Below, piece by piece: positions 41,825-50,318 of a DNA stretch of 64,000 nt. Position numbers and translations under genes: made by a program. Each line of letters starts with the position of its first letter. The first letter of the stretch is position 1. This stretch comes from Tenacibaculum singaporense (lineage in GTDB: Bacteria > Bacteroidota > Bacteroidia > Flavobacteriales > Flavobacteriaceae): positions 3,291,001-3,355,000 of the forward strand of contig NZ_CP032548.1 of the NCBI RefSeq assembly GCF_003867015.1. Direction: 5' to 3'. Below the pieces are notes generated by a model. The model ran no database searches and had not been told where the DNA came from. It worked only from the letters and a program-made list of their open reading frames with translations.

Positions 41825-41855
41825 AAAAAGAGCGCAAAATTTGCGCTCTTTTTGT
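41825..41855. terminator. Terminator after the DUF3127 gene
   Basis: A 14-bp palindrome (41825-41838 with 41840-41853), A-rich on the left and T-rich on the right, so it functions on the minus strand for DUF3127 and could also stop plus-strand read-through. Confidence 0.88.
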
Positions 41856-41877
41856 ATTCATAGTTTTCTAAATATTC

Positions 41878-42243
41878 TTAGAATGGTAAATCATCTGGTT
41901 CGTTTGCAGATAAATCTGGAGCTGGCTCAAATTGATCAGCTGGTGGAATGTTTTGAGAAGCAGCTTGTGCTAAGTTTTCAATTCTCCATCCTTGAATAGA
42001 GTTAAAGTATTTAGCTTCTCCCTGTGGGTTAATCCATTCTCTTCCTCTTAAATTAATAGAAACCTTTACATCTTGCCCTACCTGATAACTGTTTAATAAA
42101 TCACATTTATCTTGAATAAATTCAATTAATAACATTTGAGGATATTGCTCATCAGTAGTTACTACTAGTTCACGCTTTCTAAATCCGTTAGACCCAAATG
42201 TTTGTGTCTCGTTAATTAATTTAATTTTTCCTATTACTTCCAT
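41878..42243 (-). CDS. DUF3127 OB-fold-like protein with SSB-type acidic tip
   Basis: A 121-residue cytoplasmic protein. Residues 1-90 match DUF3127 (IGKIKLINETQTFGSNGFRKRELVVTT, WINPQGEAKYFNSIQGWRIE), a compact beta domain resembling an OB fold. A flexible Pro/Ala/Gln linker then leads to the last residues DDLPF, very like the DDDIPF tip by which SSB recruits replication and repair proteins. It could therefore bind nucleic acid and call SSB partners. It starts 7 bp after the flavin reductase gene. Confidence 0.8.
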   Translation of the reverse strand: MEVIGKIKLINETQTFGSNGFRKRELVVTTDEQYPQMLLIEFIQDKCDLLNSYQVGQDVKVSINLRGREWINPQGEAKYFNSIQGWRIENLAQAASQNIPPADQFEPAPDLSANEPDDLPF

Positions 42244-42250
42244 TTCTTAT

Positions 42251-43111
42251 CTATTTAATTAAAAGTACCTTCCAAGCACTTTCTACATCATTGTTTTGTA
42301 AATACTCTTGTGCAAAAGTATGTTTTTTTTCAGTTGAAATACCCACAAATTGTGAATGTTCTTTCGCAAAGTTATTAACAGCTTCTTCTGTAGGTAGCTG
42401 TTCTACATTACCTAACATACCTAAATTGTTTCCTGTTAATACTGTACTGTTTTTTATTTCAGCAGGTATTTGGTCTACTCCAATTCCTAAGGTAGTTAGT
42501 GGTTTCGGTATTTCAAAAAAGCCATCTCTAGCTCTACTGTAATAATTCCCTCCTGCTCTGGCTACTAAATCTATTTTATGTTGATCTATACTACCATCTT
42601 CTGCTAACACACCTTCATTTACATGTAGTTTTACTACTTCACATACAATTAAGTTTCCTGCTCCGCCTTCTTCACCTGTATAAATAATGTCTTTTACTTT
42701 ACATTCAAATTGCACAGGAGATTCCGCTACTCTAAACGGCTTTACCTCATCTGAAGGTAACATTGTAAAACCAGCTTTTACAAACTCATTTACTCCTTTA
42801 GGGTACATCGTACTACTCAACGACATTTGCTGAACAATATCGTAATTCACAATATTAATAACCACTTCTTTGGTTGCTTCGGCATTATCTAATGTATGTT
42901 TGGTTTTATTTCCTCTTACACTACGTGCTGGAGAAAAAATCATAATTGGTGGGTTTGCCCCAAATACATTAAAAAAACTAAATGGTGATAAATTTGGGTT
43001 TCCATCTGCATCTACAGTACTTGCAAAAGCAATAGGTCTTGGAGCTACAGCTCCTAATAAATATCCATGCAGTTTAGAAGTTGGTATATCTTTAGGGTTT
43101 ATTGATAACAT
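42251..43111 (-). CDS. Flavin reductase-like FMN-binding protein
   Basis: This 286-residue protein has the split-barrel FMN fold: LLGAVAPRPIAFASTVDADG (18-37), LSPFSFFNVFGANPP, and KTKHTLDNAEATKEVVINI. Such proteins reduce FMN with NAD(P)H for monooxygenases, or bind FMN for other purposes. The family (DIM6/NTAB type) is clear; the electron donor and partner are not. It leads a two-gene unit with DUF3127. Confidence 0.88.
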   Translation of the reverse strand: MLSINPKDIPTSKLHGYLLGAVAPRPIAFASTVDADGNPNLSPFSFFNVFGANPPIMIFSPARSVRGNKTKHTLDNAEATKEVVINIVNYDIVQQMSLSSTMYPKGVNEFVKAGFTMLPSDEVKPFRVAESPVQFECKVKDIIYTGEEGGAGNLIVCEVVKLHVNEGVLAEDGSIDQHKIDLVARAGGNYYSRARDGFFEIPKPLTTLGIGVDQIPAEIKNSTVLTGNNLGMLGNVEQLPTEEAVNNFAKEHSQFVGISTEKKHTFAQEYLQNNDVESAWKVLLIK

Positions 43112-43176
43112 TCTATATAATTTTAGTGTAAATATACTACAGTTTTACTTAATTCTATTTTTACTATTTTTACTTT

Positions 43177-43407
43177 ATGAAAAACAGATATGATCAACTT
43201 AATATTGAATATGTAGAAACAAAAAGTGTTTCTCCTTTTATTAAATATACATGTATTCTTTTTATTCTGATTTTTGCTTTTATTCCTTTAGCAGAATTAA
43301 TTGATGTATTAGATTATAATTACGCAGCACCAAATAAAGTAAACACCTGTATCATTGGATGGTCATATGAACCTTTACAGTTTAAATCACTTCCGCAACC
43401 AAATTAA
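43177..43407 (+). CDS. Small single-TM protein, unrecognised
   Basis: A 76-residue frame with one hydrophobic segment (about 22-42: FIKYTCILFILIFAFIPLAEL). The remainder ends in Pro/Asn residues. It has a clear ATG and lies in the 370-bp space between the divergent flavin reductase and the histidine kinase, which supports it being real. No family recognised. Confidence 0.5.
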   Translation: MKNRYDQLNIEYVETKSVSPFIKYTCILFILIFAFIPLAELIDVLDYNYAAPNKVNTCIIGWSYEPLQFKSLPQPN

Positions 43408-43469
43408 CTATATAGTTTTGTTTTAATTGAACTAAAATTTCAATTATCAAGTTATTCTAGAGAATAGTT

Positions 43470-43477
43470 TATATTTG
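43470..43477 (+). promoter_or_regulatory. -7-like box before the kinase gene
   Basis: TATATTTG, only 4 bp before the ATG at 43482, as at 39098; if used, the transcript would be nearly leaderless. Confidence 0.35.
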
Positions 43478-43481
43478 ATTG

Positions 43482-44630
43482 ATGGCTTTTTTTACAAACA
43501 CTTATTGGGTAAAGCGTATTGCAATTAGTATTTCCTTACTTATCGTTTTATTTATTTTATGGAATACTTACGTGTTTTTTCAAAAATTTAAAAAGGATGA
43601 ACGCGCTAAAATGGAGATTTATGCTACTGCAATTAAGGAGGTAGCATCAAACCCTGACTCTGATGGCAACTTTAATTTAGTAAACAAAGTTTATGAAACC
43701 ATAGAGAACATTCCTTCTATTTTAGTTGGTAAAGATGGTGAAATAAAGCAGTTCCATAACCTAGATTCTATAAAGTCTACAGATCCTGAATACCTTCAAA
43801 AGCAATTGAACATTATGAAAAATCAGAATGAACCAATTGCTATAGAATACTTAGGTATTAAAGAACACATCTACTATAGAAATTCTGACCTTTTATACAA
43901 GCTCAAATACTACCCGCTCGCCTTAGTCCTAATTTTAGGTTTATTTCTCACCATTATTTACATGGTGTACAAGTCTAACAAAGTTGCTGAACAAAATAAG
44001 TTGTGGACAGGTATGGCAAAAGAAACGGCACACCAAATAGGAACGCCGCTTTCTTCTTTATTAGGTTGGATAGCTATTTTACGTGCTGAAAATGTTAGCA
44101 GTGATTATGTTGATGAAATTGAAAAAGATGTACGACGCTTAAACACCATCGCAAATCGTTTTTCTAAAATAGGATCTCTTCCTGAGTTAAAACCCAACAA
44201 CGTTGTATCGATTACTAAAGTTGCTTATGACTACTTAGAAAATAGAAGCTCTAAACAAATTTCTTTTTCTTTTACTACCGAAGCAGAAGAAATTCGCGCC
44301 AACCTAAATACCGAGTTATATGGTTGGGTTATAGAGAACTTAATTAAAAATGCTATTGATGCTATGCAAGGCAAAGGGAGTTTATCAGCTAGCATTAGTG
44401 AAAGCTCTAAAAATGTAAAAATCCTAATTTCAGATACTGGTAAAGGGATTCCTAAAACACAGTTTTCACAAATATTCAACCCTGGATTCACCACAAAAAA
44501 ACGTGGTTGGGGTCTAGGTTTATCTCTCTCTAAACGTATTATTGAAGATTACCACAACGGAAGAATACACGTATTAAAATCTGAAATAGGAAAAGGAACT
44601 ACTTTTGAAATCTTATTGAATAAGGTTTAA
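43482..44630 (+). CDS. Sensor histidine kinase
   Basis: A 382-residue membrane kinase from the ATG at 43482. Two membrane helices (about 12-34 and 144-163) bracket a periplasmic sensor of about 110 residues. The phospho-acceptor His184 is in ETAHQIGTPLSSLLGW, followed by the catalytic domain with the N box VIENLIKNAIDAM, G1 DTGKGIP, F box FNPGFTTK and G2 RGWGLGLSL. No response regulator gene is adjacent, so it is an orphan kinase here. Its last bases overlap the stop of the convergent small membrane gene. Confidence 0.93.
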   Translation: MAFFTNTYWVKRIAISISLLIVLFILWNTYVFFQKFKKDERAKMEIYATAIKEVASNPDSDGNFNLVNKVYETIENIPSILVGKDGEIKQFHNLDSIKSTDPEYLQKQLNIMKNQNEPIAIEYLGIKEHIYYRNSDLLYKLKYYPLALVLILGLFLTIIYMVYKSNKVAEQNKLWTGMAKETAHQIGTPLSSLLGWIAILRAENVSSDYVDEIEKDVRRLNTIANRFSKIGSLPELKPNNVVSITKVAYDYLENRSSKQISFSFTTEAEEIRANLNTELYGWVIENLIKNAIDAMQGKGSLSASISESSKNVKILISDTGKGIPKTQFSQIFNPGFTTKKRGWGLGLSLSKRIIEDYHNGRIHVLKSEIGKGTTFEILLNKV

Positions 44631-44812
44631 CTGTCTGCCTTTACTTTACTCATTAAAAAACCGTAAAACAATCCGCCAGCTCCCCATATAAGTGCCCCTA
44701 CAAGCATTCTTTTTAAAGTTATTTCTTCTCCTTCAATCCATGGGAAAATAATCATCATCATTATAAACATAATTACTCCCCAGGCTATCCCCTCTTTTAT
44801 CCACTTTTTCAT
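44627..44812 (-). CDS. Small two-TM protein
   Basis: A 61-residue protein with two hydrophobic segments (about 9-26 and 36-54) joined by an acidic loop (WIEGEEITLK). It starts 13 bp after the HIT gene and ends overlapping the kinase stop by 4 bp on the opposite strand. Reminiscent of small YcxB/DUF-type membrane proteins but not recognised. Confidence 0.6.
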   Translation of the reverse strand: MKKWIKEGIAWGVIMFIMMMIIFPWIEGEEITLKRMLVGALIWGAGGLFYGFLMSKVKADS

Positions 44813-44825
44813 AGCTCTTTTTTAT

Positions 44826-45218
44826 TTATTCAAAATTCTTAGCAATCCCTTCAGCAACTGCTACAAACTCTTCGTTTGTTAACTTTTCTTTCTTTACAAA
44901 ACGGATATCCTCCATAGTTTGTAACGGAATTAAGTGTACATGTACATGAGGTACTTCTAAACCAATTACGCTCATCCCTACACGCTCACACGGAATTGTT
45001 TTTTCAATTGCTTTGGCTACTCTGTAAGAGAAAGACATTAATCCGTCGTACTCTTCTTTTGATAAGTCAAATAATTTATTTTCCTCTCGTTTAGGAATTA
45101 CTAACGTATGTCCTTTTGCATTTGGATTGATATCTAAAAAAGCAAAATAGTTGTCATCTTCAGCTATTTTATACGATGGAATTTCTCCGTTAATTATTTT
45201 TGTAAAAATACTTGCCAT
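44826..45218 (-). CDS. HIT-family nucleotide hydrolase
   Basis: This 130-residue cytoplasmic protein carries the histidine triad HVHVHLIP (His91, His93, His95) and the N-terminal IFTKIINGEIPSYKIAEDD of the Hint/HinT group, enzymes that hydrolyse AMP-linked molecules such as AMP-lysine. It follows greA on the same strand, a pairing common in Bacteroidetes, but after a terminator-like hairpin. Confidence 0.93.
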   Translation of the reverse strand: MASIFTKIINGEIPSYKIAEDDNYFAFLDINPNAKGHTLVIPKREENKLFDLSKEEYDGLMSFSYRVAKAIEKTIPCERVGMSVIGLEVPHVHVHLIPLQTMEDIRFVKKEKLTNEEFVAVAEGIAKNFE

Positions 45219-45249
45219 GTCTTTATTAATTTAATTTTACAGTAAAAGT

Positions 45250-45286
45250 AAAAAAGAAATCGGGTTCTAGCGAAGCTAAAACCCGA
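45250..45286 (-). terminator. Terminator after greA (minus strand)
   Basis: Hairpin 45260-45286, TCGGGTT and AACCCGA around a TAGC-GAA-GCTA inner stem. On the minus strand it is followed by T's (plus-strand A-run 45250-45258). Confidence 0.75.
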
Positions 45287-45321
45287 ATAAATCTTTACTC
45301 TTTTTGTATTTGTTTTTTCTC

Positions 45322-45795
45322 TTATCGAGAAATCTCCATTACTTCAAACTTCATAATTCCGTTAGGCACTTGTATTTCGGCAACATCACCTACTTTTTTA
45401 CCTAACAATCCTTTACCTATTGGTGAGTTTACAGATAACTTTCCGTTTCTTACATCACTTTCGCTATCTGCTACCAGCGTATACGTAAACTCCATTCCGT
45501 TTACCGTATTTTTAATCTTCACTATCGAGTGGATTAAAATTTTAGAGGTGTCTAACTGACTTTCATCAATAACACGGGCATTAGCCACTACATTTTTAAG
45601 CTTTGCTATTTTTGTTTCTAGCAACGATTGCTCTTCTTTTGCAGCGTGGTATTCTGCATTCTCACTCAAGTCTCCTTTATCACGAGCATCTGCAATCTCT
45701 TGAGAAACACGTGGTCTTTCTACTTGCTCTAAATGCGCTAATTCTTCTTTAAGTTTCTTTAATCCTTCTTCCGTATAATATGATACATTACTCAT
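45322..45795 (-). CDS. greA: Transcription elongation factor GreA
   Basis: This 157-residue factor rescues backtracked RNA polymerase by stimulating cleavage of the nascent transcript. The N-terminal coiled coil (YYTEEGLKKLKEELAHLEQ, DARDKGDLSENAEYHAAKEE, with the DKGDLSENAEY tip) and the C-terminal FKBP-like domain (SPIGKGLLGKKVGDVAEIQVP) are typical and of normal length. Confidence 0.97.
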   Translation of the reverse strand: MSNVSYYTEEGLKKLKEELAHLEQVERPRVSQEIADARDKGDLSENAEYHAAKEEQSLLETKIAKLKNVVANARVIDESQLDTSKILIHSIVKIKNTVNGMEFTYTLVADSESDVRNGKLSVNSPIGKGLLGKKVGDVAEIQVPNGIMKFEVMEISR

Positions 45796-45898
45796 CTCTT
45801 CTCTCTTTTTAAAATCAACAAACTTTTATACGCTTTCTTTAACGTTTTGTAAGAAGCATATAACTTTTCTTCCTATAACCCTGTGGGTTAAATTTAAA

Positions 45899-45924
45899 AA
45901 TCTCACGCCGTTAGGAATGAGATT
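45899..45924. repeat. Inverted repeat in the greA upstream gap
   Basis: AATCTCA (45899-45905) and TGAGATT (45918-45924) around CGCCGTTAGGAA. It lies close behind a smaller AACCC/GGGTT hairpin. Either dispersed-repeat remnants or regulatory structures. Confidence 0.4.
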
Positions 45925-45927
45925 GTC

Positions 45928-45952
45928 TTACAAATGTACAAAATATTTGTAA
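45928..45952. promoter_or_regulatory. Operator-like inverted repeat upstream of the Rieske-like gene
   Basis: TTACAAAT (45928-45935), 9 nt, ATTTGTAA (45945-45952): perfect 8-bp arms. It covers the spot where the promoter of the gene at 45990 would lie. Confidence 0.45.
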
Positions 45953-45989
45953 CTTCGTTGCGTTACAATAACAACTTCTATACTAAAAA

Positions 45990-46400
45990 ATGAAAAAAAT
46001 ATTTTATTTATTTCTTGTTATAATTTGTTTTAGCTGTAGTGATAACACTCCTATTAACAACTGTTTTTCTGGAATAAAAATGAATGCTATCATTGATTTA
46101 TCTCTTCCAGAATTTAGTGGTTTATTAGTTCCTGGAGGAGAATCGCAAAACGTAATACAAGGGCGAAATGTTTTTATTTTTAGAACAGGAACTTCTGGTT
46201 ACAGAGCTTTTGACCAACAATGTCCTGAACAAAACTGTAACTCTTTAATGACTTTCAACGGAGTTGAAATAACCTGTCCTTGCGACAATAAAAAATACAA
46301 CTACCTTTCTGGTGGTGCTCCTTTAGACGGTGAAGGTTGCAATGCTTTAATGTATTTTGTTACTCCTATTAGTAACAATCAGTTAAGAATATCTCGTTAA
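45990..46400 (+). CDS. Rieske-fold lipoprotein lacking both His ligands
   Basis: This 136-residue lipoprotein (Cys16, FSC) has a Rieske-like region. The first motif is CPEQNC (Cys78, Glu80, Cys83) where a Rieske protein has C-x-H-x2-C, and the second is CPCD (Cys96, Cys98, Asp99) where it has C-x-C-H, followed by KKYNYLSGGAPLDGEG that matches the usual GSxFxxxGxxxxGP strand. All four Cys are kept, but both His ligands are replaced by acids. A normal 2Fe-2S cluster is therefore unlikely. It lies upstream of purK but has a separate promoter region. Confidence 0.72.
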   Translation: MKKIFYLFLVIICFSCSDNTPINNCFSGIKMNAIIDLSLPEFSGLLVPGGESQNVIQGRNVFIFRTGTSGYRAFDQQCPEQNCNSLMTFNGVEITCPCDNKKYNYLSGGAPLDGEGCNALMYFVTPISNNQLRISR

Positions 46401-46405
46401 TACTA

Positions 46406-46435
46406 TTTGTACTAACAATTAGATTCTTATTTTTG
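46406..46435 (+). promoter_or_regulatory. purK promoter
   Basis: TTTG (46406-46409), 18 nt, TATTTTTG (46428-46435), 31 bp before the GTG start. Confidence 0.5.
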
Positions 46436-46466
46436 CAGCAACAACAACACAATTAACACATTTATC

Positions 46467-47624
46467 GTGAAAAACTACTTTTCTTCAAACTTTAAATTGG
46501 GTGTTCTAGGAGGCGGCCAATTAGGAAGAATGTTACTTACCGAAACGCAAAAATTTGATATCTATACTGTTATTTTAGACGGAAATGCTGACGCTCCTTG
46601 CGCTCAGATATGTAACGAATTCCATCAAGGAGATTTATTAGATTATGATACTGTTTACAATTTTGGAAAACAAGTAGATTTGTTAACCATAGAAATTGAA
46701 AACGTAAATATTGATGCTTTAGATGCTTTAGAAGCTGAGGGATTAACCATTTTTCCAAAGCCTAAAAACTTAAGAACTATTCAAAATAAAGCACATCAAA
46801 AGGTGTTTTATCACGATAACAATATACCTACTGCTGATTTTTCTAGATTTACTTCTTTAGAAGAGCTGAAACACGCCATAAGTAACGAAGCGGTTACTTA
46901 TCCTTTTGTTTGGAAATCAGCTCGATTTGGATACGATGGTAATGGAGTAAAAATAGTTCGTGCTATCAGCGATTTAGAAAACCTTCCTACAGGTGAGTGT
47001 ATTGCTGAAAAGTTAATTCCTTTTAAAAATGAATTAGCTGTTATTGTTGCTAGAAATGCAAGCGGAGAAACTAAAACTTACCCAGTAGTTGAAATGGAAT
47101 TTCACCCAGAAGCAAATCAGGTAGAGTACGTAATTTGTCCTGCAAGAATTGAAGATGCAGTTGCTGAAAAAGCGCGCGAAGTTGCTTTAAAAGTTGCAGA
47201 TGCATTTGATTTTGTTGGATTATTAGCTGTGGAAATGTTTCAAACTGAAAATGACGAAATTTTAGTCAATGAAGCTGCTCCAAGAACTCACAATTCAGGG
47301 CATTATTCTATCGAAGCGAGTTATACTAGTCAATTTGAACAACATTTACGTAGTATTTTAAACCTTCCATTAGGAAATACCGAAAGTAAAGTAGCCGGAA
47401 TCATGGTGAACTTAGTTGGTGCAGAAGGCTATACTGGTGATGTCGTATACGAAAATATTGAAGAGATTTTAAAGATTGACGGCGTTACTCCTCATATCTA
47501 CGGAAAAAAGACAACCAAACCTTTCCGTAAAATGGGACATGTAACTATTGTGAATGAAGATATAAATGAGGCGAGAAAAGTCGCTCAACAAGTAAAAGAA
47601 ACTATTAAGGTAATAGCAAAATAA
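46467..47624 (+). CDS. purK: 5-(carboxyamino)imidazole ribonucleotide synthase
   Basis: A 385-residue ATP-grasp enzyme that carboxylates AIR to N5-CAIR in purine synthesis. It starts with GTG at 46467; no ATG lies before the dinucleotide-like loop LGVLGGGQLGRML (11-23). The ATP-grasp region VWKSARFGYDGNGVKIV and the metal-binding NEAAPRTHNSGHYSIEA (about 268-284) are intact. purE follows 38 bp downstream, so the two steps are co-expressed. Confidence 0.96.
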   Translation: MKNYFSSNFKLGVLGGGQLGRMLLTETQKFDIYTVILDGNADAPCAQICNEFHQGDLLDYDTVYNFGKQVDLLTIEIENVNIDALDALEAEGLTIFPKPKNLRTIQNKAHQKVFYHDNNIPTADFSRFTSLEELKHAISNEAVTYPFVWKSARFGYDGNGVKIVRAISDLENLPTGECIAEKLIPFKNELAVIVARNASGETKTYPVVEMEFHPEANQVEYVICPARIEDAVAEKAREVALKVADAFDFVGLLAVEMFQTENDEILVNEAAPRTHNSGHYSIEASYTSQFEQHLRSILNLPLGNTESKVAGIMVNLVGAEGYTGDVVYENIEEILKIDGVTPHIYGKKTTKPFRKMGHVTIVNEDINEARKVAQQVKETIKVIAK

Positions 47625-47625
47625 C

Positions 47626-47648
47626 CTCTCGACTACACTCGAGATGAC
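47626..47648. repeat. REP-like element between purK and purE
   Basis: The minus strand reads GTCATCTCGAGTGTAGTCGAGAG, related to the start of the element at 13556 and to the common flavobacterial GTCATxxCGAGxGxAGTCGA elements. It contains a CTCGA/TCGAG palindrome. Confidence 0.45.
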
Positions 47649-47662
47649 AAAAACATAAAATT

Positions 47663-48142
47663 ATGGTAGGAATTATCATGGGAAGCGATTCAGATCTTCC
47701 AATTATGCAAGAAGCAATTGATATTTTAGAGAGTTTTGATATTCAAGTTGAAGTAGATATCGTATCTGCACACAGAACTCCTGAAAAATTATTCGATTAC
47801 GCTAACAATGCACACAAGCGTGGCGTACAAGTTATTGTTGCTGGTGCTGGTGGTGCTGCTCATTTACCTGGAATGGTAGCCAGTATGAGTCCGTTACCTG
47901 TAATTGGAGTTCCTGTAAAAAGTAGAAACTCTATTGATGGTTGGGATTCTGTTTTATCTATTCTTCAAATGCCAGGTGGTGTTCCTGTGGCTACAGTTGC
48001 TTTAGACGGAGCAAAAAATGCAGGAATCTTAGCAGCTCAAATTATTGGAGCTTCTGACAAATGTGTGTTAGACAAAATTATCGCTTATAAAGAAGGCTTA
48101 AAACTGAAAGTTGAAAAAGCTTCTGAAAGAGTAAAAAAATAA
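47663..48142 (+). CDS. purE: N5-CAIR mutase
   Basis: This is a 159-residue enzyme converting N5-CAIR to CAIR, the step after PurK. Motifs are GIIMGSDSDLPIM (3-15), VSAHRTPEKLF (the catalytic His region), AGAGGAAHLPGMVAS and GVPVKS. It is of the octameric class I bacterial type. It is expressed with purK. Confidence 0.97.
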   Translation: MVGIIMGSDSDLPIMQEAIDILESFDIQVEVDIVSAHRTPEKLFDYANNAHKRGVQVIVAGAGGAAHLPGMVASMSPLPVIGVPVKSRNSIDGWDSVLSILQMPGGVPVATVALDGAKNAGILAAQIIGASDKCVLDKIIAYKEGLKLKVEKASERVKK

Positions 48143-48165
48143 GTACCTTAGTACAATATTAACTT

Positions 48166-48203
48166 GAAGACCTCACAGATTTTTTTATTTGTGAGGTTTC
48201 TTC
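48166..48203 (+). terminator. Terminator after purE
   Basis: Stem CCTCACA / TGTGAGG (48171-48177 with 48190-48196), with flanking GAAGA/TTCTTC pairing, then ATTTTT. Confidence 0.65.
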
Positions 48204-48224
48204 AATTTTTTAAACTAAATTTTC

Positions 48225-50252
48225 ATGACCAAAAATCCACTTTTACAAGATTTTAATACGCCCCCTTTTTCTCAAATTAAAGAAGAAGATTATAAACCCG
48301 CTATAAAAGAAGCTATACAAATAGCTAAAGACGAAATTGATGCTATTGTAGAAAACTCTGAAGCTCCAACTTTTGAAAATACTACAGTTGCTTTAGACAA
48401 TACAGGTAATAAATTAGATAGAGCTACTTCTATCTTTTTCAATTTAAACTCTGCTGAAACAAATGAAGAAATTCAAAAAATAGCGAAAGATATTTCTCCT
48501 TGGTTAAGTGAGTTTAGAAACGATATGATTTTAAATGAGGGGTTGTTTAAACGTGTAAAAACTGTATACAATCAATTGTCTGATTTAAACTTGACTCCTG
48601 AGCAAGAAATGTTGCTAGATAAGCAATACAAAAGCTTTGCGCGTAACGGAGCGAATTTAAATGAAACTGATAAAACTGAGCTTCGCAAAATTGATGCTGA
48701 ATTAGCAAAATTATCGTTACAGTTTGGTGAGCATGTGTTGGCTGAAACCAACGCTTTTGAATTATTAATTACCAATGAAGATGATTTAGCTGGTTTGCCA
48801 GAAAGTGCTAAAGAAGCTGCTAAAGAACTCGCGAACTCTAAAGGCAAAGAGGGTTGGATGATTACCTTAGATTATCCAAGCTATATTCCTTTTATGACCT
48901 ATGCTGATAATAGAGAATTGAGAAAAAAGTTAGCTATAGCTTTTGGTAAAAAAGGTTTCCAACAAAATGAATACAACAACGAGCAAATTGTAAAAGACAT
49001 TGTAACCTTTCGCCACAAACGTGCAAACCTATTAGGGTATAAAACCCACGCTCATTTTGTATTAGAAGAGCGTATGGCTGAAACCCCTGAAAAGGTTATG
49101 GAGTTTTTAAATGAATTGTTAGAAAAAGCGAAACCTGCTGCGCAACGTGAATTTGATAATTTAGAGGCCTATGCTAAAAAACTAGACGGAATAGACCAGC
49201 TACAAAAATGGGATGGTGCTTACTATTCTGAGAAGCTTAAAAAAGAGTTGTTTAACTTAGATCAAGAGTTATTGAAACCTTATTTTAAGTTAGAGAATGT
49301 AATTGATGGTGTGTTTACTGTGGCTAACAAATTGTACAACTTACAGTTTGAAGAAATTGACACTATTGATAAGTATCATGAAGATGTTAAGACGTATGCT
49401 GTAACTGATACTGATGGTAATTTTGTTTCGTATTTTTATGCTGATTTTCATCCAAGACCAGGAAAACGTAACGGTGCGTGGATGACTTCTTACAAATCAC
49501 AATATAGGAGTAATGGTACAAATGAAAGACCACAAGTCTCTATCGTTTGTAACTTTACCAAACCTACACAAACCAAGCCTTCTTTATTAACTTTTAACGA
49601 GGTTACTACCTTATTCCACGAGTTTGGTCACGCCTTACACGGAATGTTGGCAAATACTACTTATAAAAGCTTATCAGGAACTTCTGTTTCTTGGGATTTT
49701 GTAGAGTTACCAAGTCAAGTTTTAGAAAACTGGTGTTACGAAAAAGAAGCGTTGGAATTGTTTGCAAAACATTACGAAACTGGAGCAATTATTCCTATGG
49801 AATATGTTGAGAAAATTAAAGAATCTGCGAGTTTCCATGAAGGAATGCAAACCTTACGTCAATTAAGCTTCGGATTATTAGATATGTCTTGGCACTCTGG
49901 AGATTCTCCTGAAACTATTGCTGATGTAAAAGAGTTTGAAACGAATGCTTTTGCTGAGACTAAGTTATACCCTGATGTAGCAGAAAACTGTATGAGTACT
50001 TCATTCTCTCATATTTTTCAAGGTGGATACTCAGCTGGATATTATTCATACAAATGGGCAGAGGTTTTAGATGCCGATGCTTTTGAATATTTTAAAGAAG
50101 AAGGTATTTTTAATAAAGAAGTTGCCGATAAATTCAAGAATAATGTATTATCTAAAGGCGGAACAGAAGAACCTATGGAATTATACAAACGTTTTAGAGG
50201 AAGAGAACCAAAACCTGATGCTTTATTAAGACGTGCGGGACTTCTGAAATAA
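48225..50252 (+). CDS. M3-family peptidyl-dipeptidase (Dcp/oligopeptidase type)
   Basis: This 675-residue zinc peptidase has no signal peptide, so it is cytoplasmic. The zinc motif HEFGHALHG is at 465-473 (His465, Glu466, His469), with the helical shell before it (NPLLQDFNTPPFSQIKEEDY at the N-terminus) and the conserved SFSHIFQGGYSAGYYSYKWAEVLDADAFEYF at the C-terminus; the final third Zn ligand Glu lies about 25 residues after HEFGH (SWDFVELPSQ). Dcp-like enzymes remove dipeptides from peptide C-termini. The N-terminus, from 48225, matches the family start. Confidence 0.93.
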   Translation: MTKNPLLQDFNTPPFSQIKEEDYKPAIKEAIQIAKDEIDAIVENSEAPTFENTTVALDNTGNKLDRATSIFFNLNSAETNEEIQKIAKDISPWLSEFRNDMILNEGLFKRVKTVYNQLSDLNLTPEQEMLLDKQYKSFARNGANLNETDKTELRKIDAELAKLSLQFGEHVLAETNAFELLITNEDDLAGLPESAKEAAKELANSKGKEGWMITLDYPSYIPFMTYADNRELRKKLAIAFGKKGFQQNEYNNEQIVKDIVTFRHKRANLLGYKTHAHFVLEERMAETPEKVMEFLNELLEKAKPAAQREFDNLEAYAKKLDGIDQLQKWDGAYYSEKLKKELFNLDQELLKPYFKLENVIDGVFTVANKLYNLQFEEIDTIDKYHEDVKTYAVTDTDGNFVSYFYADFHPRPGKRNGAWMTSYKSQYRSNGTNERPQVSIVCNFTKPTQTKPSLLTFNEVTTLFHEFGHALHGMLANTTYKSLSGTSVSWDFVELPSQVLENWCYEKEALELFAKHYETGAIIPMEYVEKIKESASFHEGMQTLRQLSFGLLDMSWHSGDSPETIADVKEFETNAFAETKLYPDVAENCMSTSFSHIFQGGYSAGYYSYKWAEVLDADAFEYFKEEGIFNKEVADKFKNNVLSKGGTEEPMELYKRFRGREPKPDALLRRAGLLK

Positions 50253-50267
50253 TTATAAATTTTAAAT

Positions 50268-50300
50268 TACGAATTATGAGTTTAAAATTCATAATTCGTA
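50268..50300. repeat. Inverted repeat after the M3 peptidase gene
   Basis: TACGAATTATGA (50268-50279) and TCATAATTCGTA (50289-50300), a perfect 12-bp inverted repeat with a 9-nt loop, of the AATTACGAATTA class of dispersed elements. A weak terminator role is possible. Confidence 0.6.
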
Positions 50301-50318
50301 GTTATATTATGAAAAAAT

